DNA of 6,998 bases from Phycisphaerae bacterium (GTDB lineage Bacteria; Planctomycetota; Phycisphaerae; Sedimentisphaerales; SG8-4): positions 1 through 6,998 of the forward strand of contig JAUWLI010000158.1 of NCBI GenBank assembly GCA_030613765.1, given 5' to 3'. Both the position numbers and the translations under genes were made by a program. Shown in pieces: positions 6,394 to 6,998 of the stretch (position 1 is its first letter; the number at the start of each line of letters is the position of its first letter). The notes beneath the pieces were generated by a model. That model was not told the origin of the DNA. It saw only the letters and a list, made by a program, of their open reading frames with translations, and ran no database searches.

Positions 6394-6998
6394 GTTTGTC
6401 CACCCTCTTGCATAGTTGCTTTAACTGCTTATTCAGCTTCGGCAATCGCTTCGTCAGGCCCATTATATGCAGCGCCTCTTTGATGTTGTTTGCCGGCGAG
6501 CCAAGTACCTTTTCACCAGCCCCTATATTGTTCATAACGCCGGACTGGGCGCCAACTATTGCACCGTCTCCTATTTCTAAATTGTCGGTAAGCCCGACCT
6601 GCCCCGCCAAAATAACCCCGTCACCAAGCTTGCAGCTGCCCGATATACCGACCTGTCCTACTATCAGACAGTTTTTACCAATGACTACATTATGCGCAAT
6701 TTGTACGAGGTTATCTATCTTTGTCCCTGCGCCGATTTTCGTATTTCCGAACTTCGCCCTGTCAATACAGCAGTTAGCTCCTATCTCCACAAAATCTTCA
6801 ATCACTACACCTCCGTTGTGAGGAATTAATTTATGGCTGCCCTCGATAAATGAATAACCAAAACCAGTTGAGCCTATCGTTGTGTTTGCCTGAATCACCA
6901 CGTTATTGCCTAAATGACAGTTGTGGTAAACGACAACATTGCTGTCGAGACGGCAATCTTTGCCGATCGTCGAATTCTCCCCTATTTTGCATCCGCCG
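6371..6998 (-). CDS. lpxD: UDP-3-O-(3-hydroxyacyl)glucosamine N-acyltransferase (LpxD), C-terminal 208 residues, partial at right edge
   Basis: Third lipid A step: N-acylation of UDP-3-O-acylglucosamine from 3-hydroxyacyl-ACP, cytoplasmic homotrimer. The frame is open to the right edge, leaving 208 residues of a protein usually about 340 long; the N-terminal uridine-binding domain is outside. Seen: repeated hexapeptides of the beta-helix ([46 protein letters not shown]), the GSTGFGYSF loop, [13 protein letters not shown] corresponding to the usual TIDRG...TVIG, and the catalytic His in [11 protein letters not shown] (codon 6694-6692). The C-terminus is a helical, Lys-rich tail ([20 protein letters not shown]) as in LpxD. 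A GTG at 6901 is an internal valine and not a start. It is the first visible gene of the operon and overlaps lpxC-fabZ by 23 bp. Confidence 0.95.
   Translation of the reverse strand, partial: GGCKIGENSTIGKDCRLDSNVVVYHNCHLGNNVVIQANTTIGSTGFGYSFIEGSHKLIPHNGGVVIEDFVEIGANCCIDRAKFGNTKIGAGTKIDNLVQIAHNVVIGKNCLIVGQVGISGSCKLGDGVILAGQVGLTDNLEIGDGAIVGAQSGVMNNIGAGEKVLGSPANNIKEALHIMGLTKRLPKLNKQLKQLCKRVDKLEAAKDD
6400..6407 (-). promoter_or_regulatory. Shine-Dalgarno for the TTG start of lpxC-fabZ, inside lpxD
   Basis: GAGGGTGG on the minus strand ends 6 nt before TTG 6393-6391 and lies within the last codons of lpxD. It supports the rare TTG start and the 23-bp lpxD/lpxC overlap. Confidence 0.5.

Noticed and set aside
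6371..6901. A complete 176-residue acyltransferase starting at GTG 6901
   Set aside because: The frame continues upstream of 6901 with further hexapeptide repeats to the window edge, so the gene is the 3' part of lpxD.

Overview
The window is ordinary, gene-dense bacterial chromosome from a Gram-negative (LPS-bearing) organism. It carries two DNA-repair genes and the 3' portion of a lipid A biosynthesis operon. The fused lpxC-fabZ gene in the order lpxD, lpxC/fabZ, lpxA is typical of the Bacteroidota/Chlorobiota group and also occurs in some Planctomycetota and relatives. Protein details (LpxC N-terminus, the C-x2-H zinc pair in UvrA, mixed GC content, GTG and TTG starts) make me lean towards a planctomycete-like bacterium, but this is an inference and not a firm assignment.

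Layout. Positions 1-1706 (minus) are the N-terminal 568 codons of uvrA, open through the left edge. A 145-bp divergent intergenic region (1707-1851) holds overlapping face-to-face promoter candidates and a small inverted repeat. nfi (endonuclease V, plus, 1852-2601) follows. Its 3' end overlaps by 17 bp the 3' end of a cyclophilin-type peptidyl-prolyl isomerase gene on the minus strand. From 2585 to the right edge everything is on the minus strand and reads as one operon, in transcription order: lpxD (3' part, open at the right edge), lpxC-fabZ (TTG start, overlapping lpxD by 23 bp), lpxA, a GnnA-like Gfo/Idh/MocA oxidoreductase (GTG start), and the cyclophilin. There is no gene-free stretch above 150 bp, and no RNA gene, mobile element or CRISPR array was seen.

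How the genes work together. LpxA, LpxC and LpxD catalyse the first three dedicated steps of lipid A synthesis, and the fused FabZ domain handles the 3-hydroxyacyl-ACP pool that LpxA and LpxD also draw on. The GnnA-like oxidoreductase next to lpxA raises the possibility that the sugar substrate is converted to its 3-amino form, giving amide-linked lipid A. No GnnB aminotransferase is in the window, so this is not established. UvrA (nucleotide excision repair) and endonuclease V (deoxyinosine repair) form a divergent DNA-repair pair.

The points most worth a second look are a four-copy degenerate heptamer repeat lying in an extra ~15-residue loop of endonuclease V, the lipobox-like but signal-less 5' end of the cyclophilin reading frame, the altered substrate-contact residues in LpxA beside the GnnA-like gene, and the overlapping divergent uvrA/nfi promoters. 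I see no clearly novel system.
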